Below are positions 55,752-64,000 of a stretch of 64,000 nt of DNA, in pieces. Position 1 is the first letter of the stretch. Each line of letters begins with the position of its first letter. The DNA is from Cellulosimicrobium arenosum (lineage in GTDB: Bacteria; Actinomycetota; Actinomycetes; Actinomycetales; Cellulomonadaceae). Where the stretch lies: NCBI RefSeq assembly GCF_014837295.1, contig NZ_JACYHB010000001.1, forward strand, positions 1 through 64,000. The letters are read 5' to 3'. The position numbers and the translations under genes were made by a program. Under the pieces are notes generated by a model. That model was not told the DNA's origin. It saw nothing but the letters and a program-made list of their open reading frames with translations, and searched no databases.

Positions 55752-55918
55752 CCGCTCGGGCAGGTCGCGACGACCCGCCACGCCGGGTCTCCGCCTCGCG
55801 TCGCGCCGCGTCGTCGGGCATGATGGGGCCCAAGGACGCCGCGCAGGTCTGTGAACTGCTGTGACGCCTCTCAGGTGGGGACGTTGGGGAAGACGGAACC
55901 TGACCTAGGGAGGCAGAC

Positions 55919-56419
55919 ATGGCTGGTGCCATCACCCGCGGTGTACTTTTCGTGCACTCAGCACCGCGTGCCCTGTGCCCGCACATGGAGTGGGCAGCGG
56001 GGAACGTCCTCGACGTGCGCGTCTCGCCGGACTGGACCGAGCAGCCCGCGGCTCCCGGCCTCTACCGGGCGGAGTACTCGTGGCAGGGCGCGCAGGGCAC
56101 GGGCGCGCGTCTGGCCTCCGCGCTGCGAGGCTGGTCGCACCTGCGCTACGAGGTGACCGAGGAGCCGAGCCACGGGGCCGACGGCGGCCGCTGGTCCCAC
56201 ACCCCCGACCTCGGCATCTTCCACGCCGCGACCGACGTGCACGGGAACGTCGTGATCCCCGAGGACCGGGTCCGGGCCGCCCTCGAGCAGGCCCACGACC
56301 CGTGGGCGATGCGGGAGGCGCTGCACCTCGCGCTCGGCAAGGCATGGGACGACGAGCTCGAGCCGTTCCGCTACGCGGGCGCGGGCGCCCCTGTGCGGTG
56401 GCTGCACCGCGTGGGCTGA
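55919..56419 (+). CDS. DUF3145 family protein
   Basis: A 166-residue protein of the actinobacterial DUF3145 family. It begins MAGAITRGVLFVHSAPRALC and contains HMEWAAGNVL, GLYRAEYSWQG, GARLASALRGWSHLRYEVTE and HTPDLGIFHAATDVHGN, all family hallmarks. No enzymatic role is known. In this phylum it lies near the fab cluster, as here (convergent with fabF). GGGAGG lies 8 bases before the ATG. It is followed by a strong hairpin. Confidence 0.9.
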   Translation: MAGAITRGVLFVHSAPRALCPHMEWAAGNVLDVRVSPDWTEQPAAPGLYRAEYSWQGAQGTGARLASALRGWSHLRYEVTEEPSHGADGGRWSHTPDLGIFHAATDVHGNVVIPEDRVRAALEQAHDPWAMREALHLALGKAWDDELEPFRYAGAGAPVRWLHRVG

Positions 56420-56462
56420 CACCACTGCCCGTGGCGACCGTGCGGGGGCGCGGAAAGACCTA

Positions 56463-56497
56463 GCGGAGGGTCCGCCCGGACCGGGCAGGCCCTCCGC
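56463..56497. terminator. bidirectional terminator between DUF3145 and fabF
   Basis: GCGGAGGG (56463-56470) pairs with CCCTCCGC (56490-56497); GCCCGG and CCGGGC extend the fold inside. Both convergent genes end next to it. Confidence 0.7.
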
Positions 56498-56518
56498 CGT
56501 GGTTCGATCCGGGAGAGG

Positions 56519-57760
56519 TCAGACGCTCGCCACGACGAGCGCGACGTTGTGCCCGCCGAAGCCGAACGAGTTGTTCACGGCCACGACGTCGCCCGCGGGC
56601 AGGGGCGCCGGGGTGTCACGCACGAGGGGCACCTGCAGCTCCGGGTCCGGGTTCGTGACGTTGATGGTCGGCGGCGCGAGGCGCTCGGCGACCGCCTTGA
56701 TGGTGAAGATCGTCTCCAGGGCGCCCGCTCCACCGAGCAGGTGGCCCGTCATCGACTTCGTCGCGGAGAGCTGCACGTGGTCCGCGTCCGCGCCCAGCAG
56801 AGTCCGGATCGACCGGGTCTCGGTGAGGTCGCCGACCTTGGTCGAGGTGGCGTGGGCGTTGACGTGCACGACGTCGCGGCCCGTCGCCCCGGCCTCCTCG
56901 AGCGCCCGGCGCATCGCAGCGACCTGGCCCCGGCCGTCCGGGTCGGGCGAGGTGATGTGGTAGGCGTCGGACGAGAGCCCCACGCCGGCGAGCCGCGCGT
57001 AGACGCGCGCGCCACGGGCCGCGGCGTGCTCCGCGCTCTCCAGGACGACGACGCCCGCGCCCTCGCCCAGGACGAACCCGTCGCGGTCGACGTCGTACGG
57101 ACGCGAGGCGCCCTGCGGGTCGTCGTTGCGCAAGGAGAGCGTGCGCGACGCCGCGAAGGCCGCGATCGGCATCGGGTGGATGGTGGCTTCGGTCCCGCCC
57201 GCGACGACGACGTCCGCGCGTCCGGAGCGGATCATCTCGACGCCGTAGCCGATGGCCTCCGCCCCGGAGGCGCAGGCCGAGACGAGCGCGTGCGCGCCGG
57301 CTCGTGCCCCGAGCTCGAGCGAGACGTAGGCCGTCGGGGAGTTGGGCATGAGCATCGGAACGGTCATCGGCAGCATGCGTCGGGCACCGCGCTCACGCAG
57401 CAGGTCCCAGCCGTCGAGCGTCGTCCAGATCCCGCCGATGCCCGAGGACACGACGGTGCCGAGTCGGTCGCCGTCCACCTCGGGGCTGCCGGCGTCCGCC
57501 CAGGCCTCGCGAGCGGCGACCAGCGCGTACTGCGTCGACGGGTCCATGCGCTTGGTCTCCGGCCGCGACAGGACCTCGGCGGGCGAGACCTTGATCGTGG
57601 CGGCGAAGGTCACGGGGATCTCGTACCGCTCGGACCAGTCGTTGTCGAGGGTGCGCGCCCCGGACTCGCCGGCGAGGGCGGCCGTCCAGGTCGAGGGCAC
57701 GTCCCCGCCGAGCGGGGTCGTGGCGCCGAGGCCGGTGACGACGACTTCTGGGGCGGGCAT
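56519..57760 (-). CDS. fabF: 3-oxoacyl-ACP synthase II (KAS II)
   Basis: Chain-elongating condensing enzyme of type II fatty acid synthesis. In 413 residues the Cys-His-His triad is Cys163 (VSACASGAEAIG), His303 (NAHATST) and His340 (MTGHLLGGAG). NNSFGFGGHN near the end is the usual glycine-rich closing loop. It is the last gene of fabD-fabH-acpP-fabF, the conserved actinobacterial order. The ATG is preceded by GGAGCC. There is no sign of a polyketide-type chain length factor partner, so it belongs to primary metabolism. Confidence 0.95.
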   Translation of the reverse strand: MPAPEVVVTGLGATTPLGGDVPSTWTAALAGESGARTLDNDWSERYEIPVTFAATIKVSPAEVLSRPETKRMDPSTQYALVAAREAWADAGSPEVDGDRLGTVVSSGIGGIWTTLDGWDLLRERGARRMLPMTVPMLMPNSPTAYVSLELGARAGAHALVSACASGAEAIGYGVEMIRSGRADVVVAGGTEATIHPMPIAAFAASRTLSLRNDDPQGASRPYDVDRDGFVLGEGAGVVVLESAEHAAARGARVYARLAGVGLSSDAYHITSPDPDGRGQVAAMRRALEEAGATGRDVVHVNAHATSTKVGDLTETRSIRTLLGADADHVQLSATKSMTGHLLGGAGALETIFTIKAVAERLAPPTINVTNPDPELQVPLVRDTPAPLPAGDVVAVNNSFGFGGHNVALVVASV

Positions 57761-57845
57761 GGTGGCTCCTTGAGTGGGGGAACAGCGGGTGCGGGCGGGT
57801 CGGCTGGTGTCGCCGACCCGCCCGTTGCCTGCGGCAGGACCTGGG

Positions 57846-58094
57846 TCAGCCCTGCGCGTTCGTGATGTAGGTCACCGCGTCGCCGACCGTCGTGAGGTTC
57901 TTGACCTCCTCGTCGGGGATGCGGACCCCGAACTTGTCCTCGGCGTGCGTGACGATCGTCATCATCGAGAGCGAGTCGATGTCGAGGTCGTCCGTGAAGG
58001 ACTTCTCGAGCGCGACGGCGTCCGTCGGCAGCCCGGTCTCCTCGGCGACGATCTCGGCGAGGCCTGCGAGGACCTCCTGCTCGGTGTGGGCCAT
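57846..58094 (-). CDS. acpP: acyl carrier protein
   Basis: An 82-residue acidic carrier. Ser41 in the motif DIDSLSM receives the 4'-phosphopantetheine arm. The helices VLAGLAEIVAEETGL, SMMTIVTHAEDKFGV and VGDAVTYI are normal. AAGGAG precedes the ATG by 5-6 bases. It lies 85 bases before fabF and 127 bases after fabH, in the fab operon. AcpP presents the growing acyl chain to FabH, FabF and FabD products. Confidence 0.95.
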   Translation of the reverse strand: MAHTEQEVLAGLAEIVAEETGLPTDAVALEKSFTDDLDIDSLSMMTIVTHAEDKFGVRIPDEEVKNLTTVGDAVTYITNAQG

Positions 58095-58221
58095 GTCTTC
58101 TCCTTGTCGTGGGGCCGGATGCCGGTCCCTGTGGCGGTGCCCGGGCGATGTCGAGCGGTCTCGACACGTCCGGACGGTTCGGTGCGGGTGCACGTCCAGG
58201 TACTGCGGGGACGATTCTTCC

Positions 58222-59229
58222 CTACGGCAGGACGATCACCTGCGCCGCGTAGACGAGACCGGCGCCGAAGCCGATCTGCAGGGCGAGATCTCCGGAGGAG
58301 ACCTGCCCCTCGTCGAGCAGGCGCCGGGTCGCGAGGGGGATGGATGCCGCGGAGGTGTTGCCGGTGTCGGCGATGTCGCGACCGATGGCGACGGTCGGGG
58401 GGAGCTGGAGCTGCTTGACCATCTGGTCGATGATCCGCATGTTCGCCTGGTGCGGGACGAACGCCGCCACGTCGCCCGGGCTCACGCCCGCCTCGGCCAT
58501 CGCCTTCGCGGCGACCGGGGCCATCTGGAAGCTCGCCCACTTGAAGACGCTCTGGCCGTCCTGGCGCAGGGTCGGCCACCCGAGCGTCGGGTCATCCCGG
58601 AGCGCGGACCACGCGTGGGTCTGGCGGATGGCCTGCGCCTTGGCCCCGTCCGAGCCCCAGACCGTCGGCCCGATGCCCGGCGTGTCGGAAGGGCCGACGA
58701 TCGCGGCGCCGGCCCCGTCGCCCAGCAGGAACGAGATGGAGCGGTCCGTCGGGTCGATGAAGTCGCTCATCTTCTCGGCCCCCACGACGAGCACGTGCCG
58801 GGCGGTGCCGGCCCGCACCAGCGCGTCGGCCTGCGCGATGGCGTAGGCGTACCCGGCACACGCCGCCGAGACGTCGAACGCGGCCGCGGGCGTCGCGCCG
58901 ATCCGCTCGGCGAGCACGGCCGCAGCGGCGGGAGTCTGGTGGAAGTACGTCACGGTCGAGACGATCACGGTGTCGATGTCGCCGCCCTGCAGCCCGGCGC
59001 GTGCGAGCGCGTCGCGCGCAGCGGTCTCGGACAGGTCGACGACGTCGACGTCGGCGCCCGCCCGGCGCCGGGTGATGATGCCGGTGCGCTGGCGGATCCA
59101 CTCGTCCGAGGAGTCGATGGGGCCCGCGACGTCGTCGTTCGTCACGACGTGCTCGCCACGTGCGGTGCCGATCGCGAGGACGCGCGAGTGTGCCGGCCCC
59201 ACCGCCTGGCGCAGCGCGACGGGGCTCAC
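58222..59229 (-). CDS. fabH: 3-oxoacyl-ACP synthase III (KAS III)
   Basis: Starts fatty acid chains by condensing acyl-CoA with malonyl-ACP. In 335 residues the catalytic residues are Cys124 (SAACAGYAYA), His260 (PHQANMRI) and Asn291 (TGNTSAAS). Branched acyl-CoA primers are usual in this phylum, though specificity cannot be read here. The GTG overlaps the fabD stop (GTGA), so the two are coupled. The segment GAGAAIVG and IDSSDEWIRQRTGI are family signatures. Confidence 0.95.
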   Translation of the reverse strand: MSPVALRQAVGPAHSRVLAIGTARGEHVVTNDDVAGPIDSSDEWIRQRTGIITRRRAGADVDVVDLSETAARDALARAGLQGGDIDTVIVSTVTYFHQTPAAAAVLAERIGATPAAAFDVSAACAGYAYAIAQADALVRAGTARHVLVVGAEKMSDFIDPTDRSISFLLGDGAGAAIVGPSDTPGIGPTVWGSDGAKAQAIRQTHAWSALRDDPTLGWPTLRQDGQSVFKWASFQMAPVAAKAMAEAGVSPGDVAAFVPHQANMRIIDQMVKQLQLPPTVAIGRDIADTGNTSAASIPLATRRLLDEGQVSSGDLALQIGFGAGLVYAAQVIVLP

Positions 59230-60221
59230 GCCGACGTCTCCGTGGAGCTCTGCGTGTCCCCATCCGTGGCGGAGTGCCGCGAGATCAGGTCCCGGGCCTT
59301 GTCGACGTCGGCCGGGGACTTCACGGCGAGCGTCTCGATCCCGGGCAGGGACCGGCGGGCGAGCCCGGTCAGCACACCGCCCGGCGCGAGCTCGAGGACC
59401 GCGGTCACGCCGAGCTCGGCCAGGGTCTCCTGGCACAGGTCCCAGCGCACGGGCGACGCGATCTGCGCGGTGAGGCGGCGCACGACGTCGCGTGCCTTGC
59501 CGTGCTCGCTGCCCTCGAGGTCGATGCGGGCGTAGGGCTCGCCGTCGGCGTTCGACAGGAGCGTCACGCGCGGGTCGGCGCAGTCCCAGCCGGCGGCGAC
59601 GGGCTCGAACCTCTCGAGCGCGGGCTGCATGAACGGCGTGTGGAACGCACCGGCCACCTGCAGCGGAACGACCCGGGCCTTCGCCGGCGGGTCCGCGGCG
59701 AGCTGCGTGAGGTTCTCGAGGGCGCCGGCGGCGACGACCTGGCCGCCGCCGTTGACGTTCGCGGGCCACAGCCCGGCCGCCTCGATCGCGCTGAGGACCT
59801 CGTCGGGGTCGCCCCCGACGACCGCGCTCATCCCTGTCGGCTCGGCGGCGGCCGCCTCAGCCATGAACCGTGCGCGGTACGAGACCAGCCCGACGGCGCC
59901 GGCGTCGTCCAGCACGCCGGCGACGGCGGCGGCGGCGAGCTCACCGACCGAGTGGCCCGCGGTGACGTCGACGACCTCTGCGGGGTCGCGCCCGTCGAGG
60001 ATCGTGCGGAGCGCGACCAGGGACGACGCCACGATGAGCGGCTGGGCGACCGCGGTGTCGCGGATGAGGTCGGCGTCCGAGGTCGTGCCGTGCGCGAGCA
60101 GGTCGGTCTCTGCGGCCGCACCGAGTACGGCGAGCAGGTCGGGGACGCCGGGCAGCTCGAGCCACGGGGCGAGCATTCCGGGGGACTGGGAGCCCTGTCC
60201 AGGGCACAAGACGGCGAGCAC
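59226..60221 (-). CDS. fabD: malonyl-CoA:ACP transacylase
   Basis: Loads malonyl units on AcpP. In 331 residues the motifs are CPGQGSQ (6-12), the nucleophile Ser91 in AGHSVGELA, and His194 in GAFHTPFM. The usual Arg follows in RARFMAEA. It is the first gene of the fab operon. The GTG lies 6 bases after CACAGT on its strand, a weak -10 in leaderless position. The 104-base gap to the FasR-like gene holds a TTGT-N9-ACAA motif that may be the activator site. Confidence 0.95.
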   Translation of the reverse strand: MLAVLCPGQGSQSPGMLAPWLELPGVPDLLAVLGAAAETDLLAHGTTSDADLIRDTAVAQPLIVASSLVALRTILDGRDPAEVVDVTAGHSVGELAAAAVAGVLDDAGAVGLVSYRARFMAEAAAAEPTGMSAVVGGDPDEVLSAIEAAGLWPANVNGGGQVVAAGALENLTQLAADPPAKARVVPLQVAGAFHTPFMQPALERFEPVAAGWDCADPRVTLLSNADGEPYARIDLEGSEHGKARDVVRRLTAQIASPVRWDLCQETLAELGVTAVLELAPGGVLTGLARRSLPGIETLAVKSPADVDKARDLISRHSATDGDTQSSTETSA

Positions 60222-60227
60222 CCGTCA

Positions 60228-60233
60228 ACTGTG
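60228..60233 (-). promoter_or_regulatory. fabD: weak -10 element of fabD
   Basis: CACAGT on the minus strand ends 6 bases before the GTG at 60221. Its poor match to TANNNT suits a promoter that needs an activator. Confidence 0.4.
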
Positions 60234-60288
60234 CCAACGCGGCACCCGATCCCGTCGTCACGACCCGCACCAACCTTGTGGAGGGCGT

Positions 60289-60305
60289 TTGTGCGCAACC
60301 TACAA
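60289..60305. promoter_or_regulatory. candidate FasR operator upstream of fabD
   Basis: TTGTGCGCAACCTACAA has the half-sites TTGT and ACAA spaced by 9, the same geometry as the perfect palindrome before the regulator gene. It lies about 56 bases upstream of the fabD -10. Confidence 0.4.
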
Positions 60306-60325
60306 GAGCGCCGGTCTGGTGGCGT

Positions 60326-61525
60326 TCAGTGTGCCGCGGCGAGCTGTCCCAGTGCGAGGGCGATCTGCAGGACGAAGGACTCGCGTGCGTCGAGCGGGTC
60401 CCAGCCCGTGATCTCGGCGACCTTGCGCAGCCGGTACCTGACGGTGTTCGGGTGCACGTACAGGGTGCGGGCCGCCGCCTCGAGCGAGCGTCCGGTGCCG
60501 AGATAGGCCGACAGCGTCTCCAGCACCGACCCGGTGGCCTCGGCGAGCGGCCGGTACGCCTGCGCGACGAGCGTGCGCCGCGCGGTCGTGTCGCCCGTCA
60601 GGACACGCTCGGGGAGCAGGTCGTCCGCGAGCACGGGCCGGGGAGCCTGCGGCCACGCGGGCGCCGCCCGGAGCCCGGCGAGCGCGGCCTGCGCCGAGCG
60701 GCCCGCCTCGTCGAGGCCGGCGACGGTCGGCCCGATCACCACGGGACCGGGGCCGAACCGCGGCAGGAGGGAGGCCGCCGCCGCCTGCAGGTCCCCCTCG
60801 CCGCCGAGCACCAGGACGAGGCGGTCCCCGTGGATGCCGACGAGGCCGTCCCCGGCGACACGGCGGGTCGCGCGGCGCAGCTCCGCGGTGCGGACCTCGT
60901 CCAGCGGCGCGGTCATCGTCCCGGCCAGCACGAGCGCCGACCCGCGGCCACCCCACCCGAGCGCCGACAGGCGGGACCGCAACGAGTCGTCGCCCTCGCC
61001 CCGCACGAGGGCGTCGACCACGAGCGCCTCGAGCCGGGCGTCCCATGCTCCGCGGACCTCGGCGGCGCGCGCGTAGACCTCCGCGGCGGAGAAGGCGACC
61101 TCGCGGGAGTACCGCAGCACGGCCTCGCGCAGGTCGCGCTCGCCGCCCGGGGCGGCGAGGCGGTCGGAGTGCGCCTCGACGACCTCGACGACGATGCGCA
61201 CGAGCAGCAGGGTGTTCTGCAACGAGATCGAGCGGGTCAGCTCGGGCGGCGCGGCCGCGAAGATCTCGCTGACGCCGTGAGGCGGCGCCTGCGGGTCGGC
61301 GTACCACGACACGAACGCCGTGATGCCGGACTGGGCGACGAGCCCGACGTACGACCGGTCCTCCGCGGGCAGGTCCCGGTACCAGGGGACCTCCTCGTCG
61401 AGCCGCCGCTGGGCGGCTGCCATCAGGAGCCCGCTGCCGTCCCGCAGCCGCTGGAGGTTGTCCGCGTTCCCGGGCTGTCCTGCTGACCGGGCGGGGCGTG
61501 CGGGAGGGGGAGTGGTCGCGGTCAC
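60326..61525 (-). CDS. fasR: PucR/CdaR-type regulator, FasR-like activator of fatty acid genes
   Basis: A 399-residue regulator. The N-terminal 280 residues form a GGDEF-like/CdaR sensor region. The C-terminal PucR helix-turn-helix (about 335-395) contains TLSAYLGTGRSLEAAARTLYVHPNTVRYRL (key parts YLGTGRSLEAAARTLYVH and NTVRYRLRKV). Position directly upstream of fabD-fabH-acpP-fabF matches Streptomyces FasR, the activator of that operon. The GTG at 61525 lies 6 bases after TATGCT. A perfect inverted repeat overlies its -35 region, suggesting autoregulation. The effector, perhaps an acyl-CoA, is unknown. Confidence 0.85.
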   Translation of the reverse strand: MTATTPPPARPARSAGQPGNADNLQRLRDGSGLLMAAAQRRLDEEVPWYRDLPAEDRSYVGLVAQSGITAFVSWYADPQAPPHGVSEIFAAAPPELTRSISLQNTLLLVRIVVEVVEAHSDRLAAPGGERDLREAVLRYSREVAFSAAEVYARAAEVRGAWDARLEALVVDALVRGEGDDSLRSRLSALGWGGRGSALVLAGTMTAPLDEVRTAELRRATRRVAGDGLVGIHGDRLVLVLGGEGDLQAAAASLLPRFGPGPVVIGPTVAGLDEAGRSAQAALAGLRAAPAWPQAPRPVLADDLLPERVLTGDTTARRTLVAQAYRPLAEATGSVLETLSAYLGTGRSLEAAARTLYVHPNTVRYRLRKVAEITGWDPLDARESFVLQIALALGQLAAAH

Positions 61526-61531
61526 GGGGCG

Positions 61532-61564
61532 AGCATACCGTCGCGACTTGTCGGGACCCGACAA
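61532..61564 (-). promoter_or_regulatory. fasR: fasR promoter -10 and palindromic operator
   Basis: TATGCT (61537-61532, minus strand) ends 6 bases before the GTG. The perfect palindrome TTGTCGGGACCCGACAA (61548-61564) covers the expected -35 position. A motif of the same spacing precedes fabD. Confidence 0.6.
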
Positions 61565-61624
61565 AGAGCGGGAACGCTCGCGGTGACACGGGCGCTCACG
61601 AAGGTGTGGGTCGTGGAGAGCCGA

Positions 61625-61630
61625 TAGGGT
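61625..61630 (+). promoter_or_regulatory. -10 element of leaderless small gene
   Basis: TAGGGT ends 6 bases before the ATG at 61637. Confidence 0.5.
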
Positions 61631-61636
61631 CGGTTC

Positions 61637-62323
61637 ATGGCCATCCTGCCTCGACTGCGCAAGCTCATCCGACGCAAGACGTCGGCGTCGACCGTGGGGA
61701 CCCGTCGCCCCCGGACGGGGGAGCGTCGCGGCGACACGGTGCACGAGGACGCCCTGCGTGCGGTGCTCGTGGACGACCCGAACGACGAGCGCGCCTTCCG
61801 CGCGCTCGCCGAGCTCGTCCGACGCCGCGCCGCAGAGGGGGCTCCTGCGGACGACCCGCTGGCCGCGCCGGTGGACGACGTGGAGAAGCAGCGTGCCGCC
61901 GATCTCGCGGTGTGGGCGCTCGCCGAGGAGCTCGCCGGCCACCCGAAGGGCTGGTTCCCCCTCATCGAGCTCGGGCGGCTCTCGCTCGAGGACGACCCGG
62001 AGGGAGCGGTGCGTCGCTTCGCTACCGCGGCCGAGCGCGAGCCCACGGGCAAGGCGCTCGCGCAGTCCATCCAGGTGCTGCGCGAGGCAGGGCAGCCGGG
62101 CGAGGCGCTCGGGCTCGGCGTCGGGCACTGGCGTGCGCGCGAGCACGTGCCCGAGGCGGGCCGGCAGGTCGTGCTCGCGGCGGTCGAGGCCGATCGCCTG
62201 CTGGAGGCGCGGATGCACCTGGACGCGCTCGCGGACTATCCCGACAGCAGGGCCGTCTCCGCCATGCGGTCCGAGCTCGAGGACGCGGTGGCTGCGGCGG
62301 AGGCTCGGCGCGCCGACGCCTGA
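61637..62323 (+). CDS. conserved-looking helical (TPR-like) protein
   Basis: I do not recognise a named family. The 228 residues start with a basic head (LPRLRKLIRRKTS). They then form regularly spaced helices with the Ala/Leu pattern of tetratricopeptide-like repeats: DDPNDERAFRALAELVRRRA, GWFPLIELGRLSLEDDPEGA, REAGQPGEALGLGVGHWRAR and EADRLLEARMHLDALADYPD. It is soluble and probably a protein-binding helper. It is transcribed divergently from the FasR-like gene and convergently with aceE, and its ATG sits 6 bases after a -10 element. Similar proteins occupy the same place between the fab cluster and aceE in related genomes, as far as I recall. Confidence 0.65.
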   Translation: MAILPRLRKLIRRKTSASTVGTRRPRTGERRGDTVHEDALRAVLVDDPNDERAFRALAELVRRRAAEGAPADDPLAAPVDDVEKQRAADLAVWALAEELAGHPKGWFPLIELGRLSLEDDPEGAVRRFATAAEREPTGKALAQSIQVLREAGQPGEALGLGVGHWRAREHVPEAGRQVVLAAVEADRLLEARMHLDALADYPDSRAVSAMRSELEDAVAAAEARRADA

Positions 62324-62346
62324 CGAGCACGGCCTCGGAGCCGCGC

Positions 62347-62390
62347 ACGACGACGGCCGCCCACCCTCGCGGGTGAGCGGCCGTCGTCGT
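62347..62390. terminator. strong bidirectional terminator
   Basis: ACGACGACGGCCGC (62347-62360) pairs perfectly with GCGGCCGTCGTCGT (62377-62390). CACCC and GGGTG inside add five pairs around TCGC. It lies between the convergent small gene and aceE. Confidence 0.8.
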
Positions 62391-62414
62391 CGCGCGGTCA
62401 GGCTGCGACCGTGA

Positions 62415-64000
62415 TCAGGACTCGCCGCCCGCGTTGCCGGACGTGCCGGCCGTCACGTCCATCAGGCGGTACTTCTCGATCGCCTTGGCCGACGCGTCGG
62501 CCGGGACCTTGCCCTGCTTGGCCAGAGCCTGCAGGGTCCGCACGACGACGGAGGGCCCGTCGATCTTGAAGTGACGGCGGGCTGCTGCCCGGGTGTCGGA
62601 GAACCCGAAACCATCGGCACCGAGCACCGTGTAGTCACCGGGGACCCACTGGCGGATCTGGTCCGGCACGAGGTGGTCGTAGTCGCTCGTCGCGACGAAC
62701 GGACCCTCGGCACCGGAGAGCTTCTGGGTCACGTACGGCACCCGGGGCTCAGCGCCCGGGTCCAGGAACGCGTCCCGCTCGGCCGCGAGGCCGTCGCGGC
62801 GGAGCTCGTTCCAGCTCGTCACGCTCCACACGTCGGACGCGACGCCCCAGTCCTCGGCGAGGAGCTGCTGCGCCTCGAGCGCCCACGGCACGCCCACGCC
62901 GGAGGCGAGGAGCTGTGCCCGGGGGCCGTCGCCCTCGCCGACGGAGACGCGGTGGATGCCGCGCAGGATCCCCTCCACGTCGACGTCTTCCGGCTCGGCC
63001 GGGTGGACCATCGGCTCGTTGTAGACGGTGATGTAGTACATGACGTTCTGGTCCCGGCCGTCGGACCCGTCGCCGTACATGCGCTCGATGCCGTCGCGCA
63101 CGATGTGGCGGATCTCGTACCCGTAGACCGGGTCGTACTGGACCATCGCGGTGTTCGTGGCGGCGAGGATCGGGGAGTGCCCGTCGGCGTGCTGCAGGCC
63201 TTCGCCCGTGAGCGTGGTGCGGCCCGCGGTGGCACCGATGATGAACCCGCGCGTGAGCTGGTCGCCGGCCGCCCAGAACTGGTCGCCCGTGCGCTGGAAC
63301 CCGAACATCGAGTAGAAGATGTAGACGGGCACCATGATCTCGCCCTGCGTGGCGTAGGACGTGCCGACCGCCTGGAACGCCGACGCCGAACCGGCCTCGT
63401 TGATGCCGGTGTGCATGATCTGCCCGGCCTCGGACTCCTTGTAGCTCAGCATGAGCTCGCGGTCCACGGCGAGGTAGTGCTGGCCCTGGGTGTTGAAGAT
63501 CTTCGCCGAGGGGAAGATCGAGTCGAGGCCGAACGTGCGGGCCTCGTCCGGGATGATCGGCACGATGCGCTTGCCGAACTCCTTGTCCTTGATCAGGTCC
63601 TTGAGCAGCCGCACGAACGCCATCGTCGAGGCGATCTCCTGCTGGCCGGAGCCCTTCTTGAGGATCTCGTACGTCTTGTCGCCCGGCAGCTGGACCGGCT
63701 TCGGGTTCGAGCGGCGCTCCGGGACGAACCCGCCCAGACCCTTGCGCCGGTCCAGCAGGTACTGGATCTCCGGCGCGTCGGCACCCGGGTGGTAGTACGG
63801 CGGCTCGTAGGGGCTGGCCTCGAGCTCCTCGTCGGTGATGGGGATCCGCAGCGAGTCGCGCAGCGTCTTGAGGTCGGCGAGGTTGACCTTCTTCATCTGG
63901 TGCGTCGAGTTGCGGCCGGCGAAGGTCGACCCGAGCCCGTAGCCCTTGACCGTGTGCGCGAGGATCACGGTCGGCTGACCGGTGTGCGCACGCGCCGCGG
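62415..64000 (-). CDS. aceE: pyruvate dehydrogenase E1 component (homodimeric), C-terminal part
   Basis: The thiamine-diphosphate E1 of the pyruvate dehydrogenase complex. The window holds about 528 codons; the N-terminal end, including most of the ThDP-binding domain, lies beyond 64000. Seen here are [38 protein letters not shown], the middle-domain [18 protein letters not shown] and the C-terminal [11 protein letters not shown]-like [18 protein letters not shown]. This is the single-chain AceE type typical of actinobacteria and gamma-proteobacteria, not the alpha/beta type. Proximity to the fab cluster links acetyl-CoA supply with fatty acid synthesis. The stop is followed by a strong terminator. 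Confidence 0.95.
   Translation of the reverse strand, partial: AARAHTGQPTVILAHTVKGYGLGSTFAGRNSTHQMKKVNLADLKTLRDSLRIPITDEELEASPYEPPYYHPGADAPEIQYLLDRRKGLGGFVPERRSNPKPVQLPGDKTYEILKKGSGQQEIASTMAFVRLLKDLIKDKEFGKRIVPIIPDEARTFGLDSIFPSAKIFNTQGQHYLAVDRELMLSYKESEAGQIMHTGINEAGSASAFQAVGTSYATQGEIMVPVYIFYSMFGFQRTGDQFWAAGDQLTRGFIIGATAGRTTLTGEGLQHADGHSPILAATNTAMVQYDPVYGYEIRHIVRDGIERMYGDGSDGRDQNVMYYITVYNEPMVHPAEPEDVDVEGILRGIHRVSVGEGDGPRAQLLASGVGVPWALEAQQLLAEDWGVASDVWSVTSWNELRRDGLAAERDAFLDPGAEPRVPYVTQKLSGAEGPFVATSDYDHLVPDQIRQWVPGDYTVLGADGFGFSDTRAAARRHFKIDGPSVVVRTLQALAKQGKVPADASAKAIEKYRLMDVTAGTSGNAGGES

Noticed and set aside
56519-61525. fab genes as part of a polyketide or other specialised cluster
   Set aside because: Gene order fabD-fabH-acpP-fabF with a FasR-type regulator is the standard fatty acid operon; no ketoreductase, cyclase, chain length factor or tailoring genes are present.

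Overview
The window is very GC-rich chromosomal DNA with many GTG starts. It carries several actinobacterial markers: a mycothiol-dependent-type maleylpyruvate isomerase-fold protein, DUF3097, DUF3145 and DUF1206 proteins, a PucR-type FasR-like regulator beside a fabD-fabH-acpP-fabF cluster, a single-chain AceE, and a leuA leader peptide. I infer a Micrococcales-type actinobacterium, possibly close to Cellulomonas; the genus is a guess. Almost everything is ordinary core chromosome. I see no prophage, CRISPR array or rRNA. The only mobile DNA is the end of an IS110-like transposase at the left edge. No gene-free stretch exceeds 300 bases.

Layout. 1-3.6 kb: transposase tail, then a three-gene operon (circularly permuted ATP-grasp, alpha-E protein, transglutaminase-like protein). 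3.6-9.7 kb: two small enzymes on the minus strand, then lepA, hemW and a proline-rich membrane protein. 9.7-12.2 kb: DUF3097 protein and a drug-type MFS exporter. 12.2-19.7 kb: one long plus-strand run, CIRCE-hrcA-dnaJ-rsmE-HIT-phoH-ybeY-corC-like-era, mostly with 4-base overlaps (heat-shock control, ribosome and rRNA maturation). 19.7-24.9 kb: three membrane or envelope proteins of uncertain role. 25-28.6 kb: leuA with its attenuator leader peptide, recO, uppS. 28.6-33.1 kb: minus-strand zinc-uptake operon znuA-znuC-znuB-zur followed by a DedA-like protein and a hydrolase. 33.2-36.3 kb: glyS, a 52-residue membrane protein, dusB. 36.4-45.4 kb: a maltose/maltodextrin locus (alpha-glucosidase, LacI-type repressor, malEFG-type ABC importer, second GH13 enzyme) with shared operators. 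45.4-52 kb: metallophosphoesterase remnant, dgt, VOC protein, AraC regulator, dnaG, a second MFS exporter. 52-56.4 kb: tRNA-Asn, a hypothetical gene, tRNA-Met, acyltransferase, DUF1206, def, DUF3145. 56.5-64 kb: fabF, acpP, fabH, fabD, the FasR-like regulator, a divergent small protein, and aceE running off the right edge.

The clearest regulatory theme is leaderless transcription. About fifteen genes have a -10-like hexamer whose last base lies 6 or 7 bases before the GTG or ATG, with no Shine-Dalgarno sequence. I used this to choose several starts. Specific control sites are a perfect-geometry CIRCE before hrcA, a Zur-like palindrome on the znuA promoter, LacI-type palindromes at both mal promoters, a leucine-codon attenuator before leuA, and a TTGT-N9-ACAA motif before both the FasR-like gene and fabD. 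No wholly new system is evident. The least understood coherent unit is the ATP-grasp/alpha-E/transglutaminase operon.
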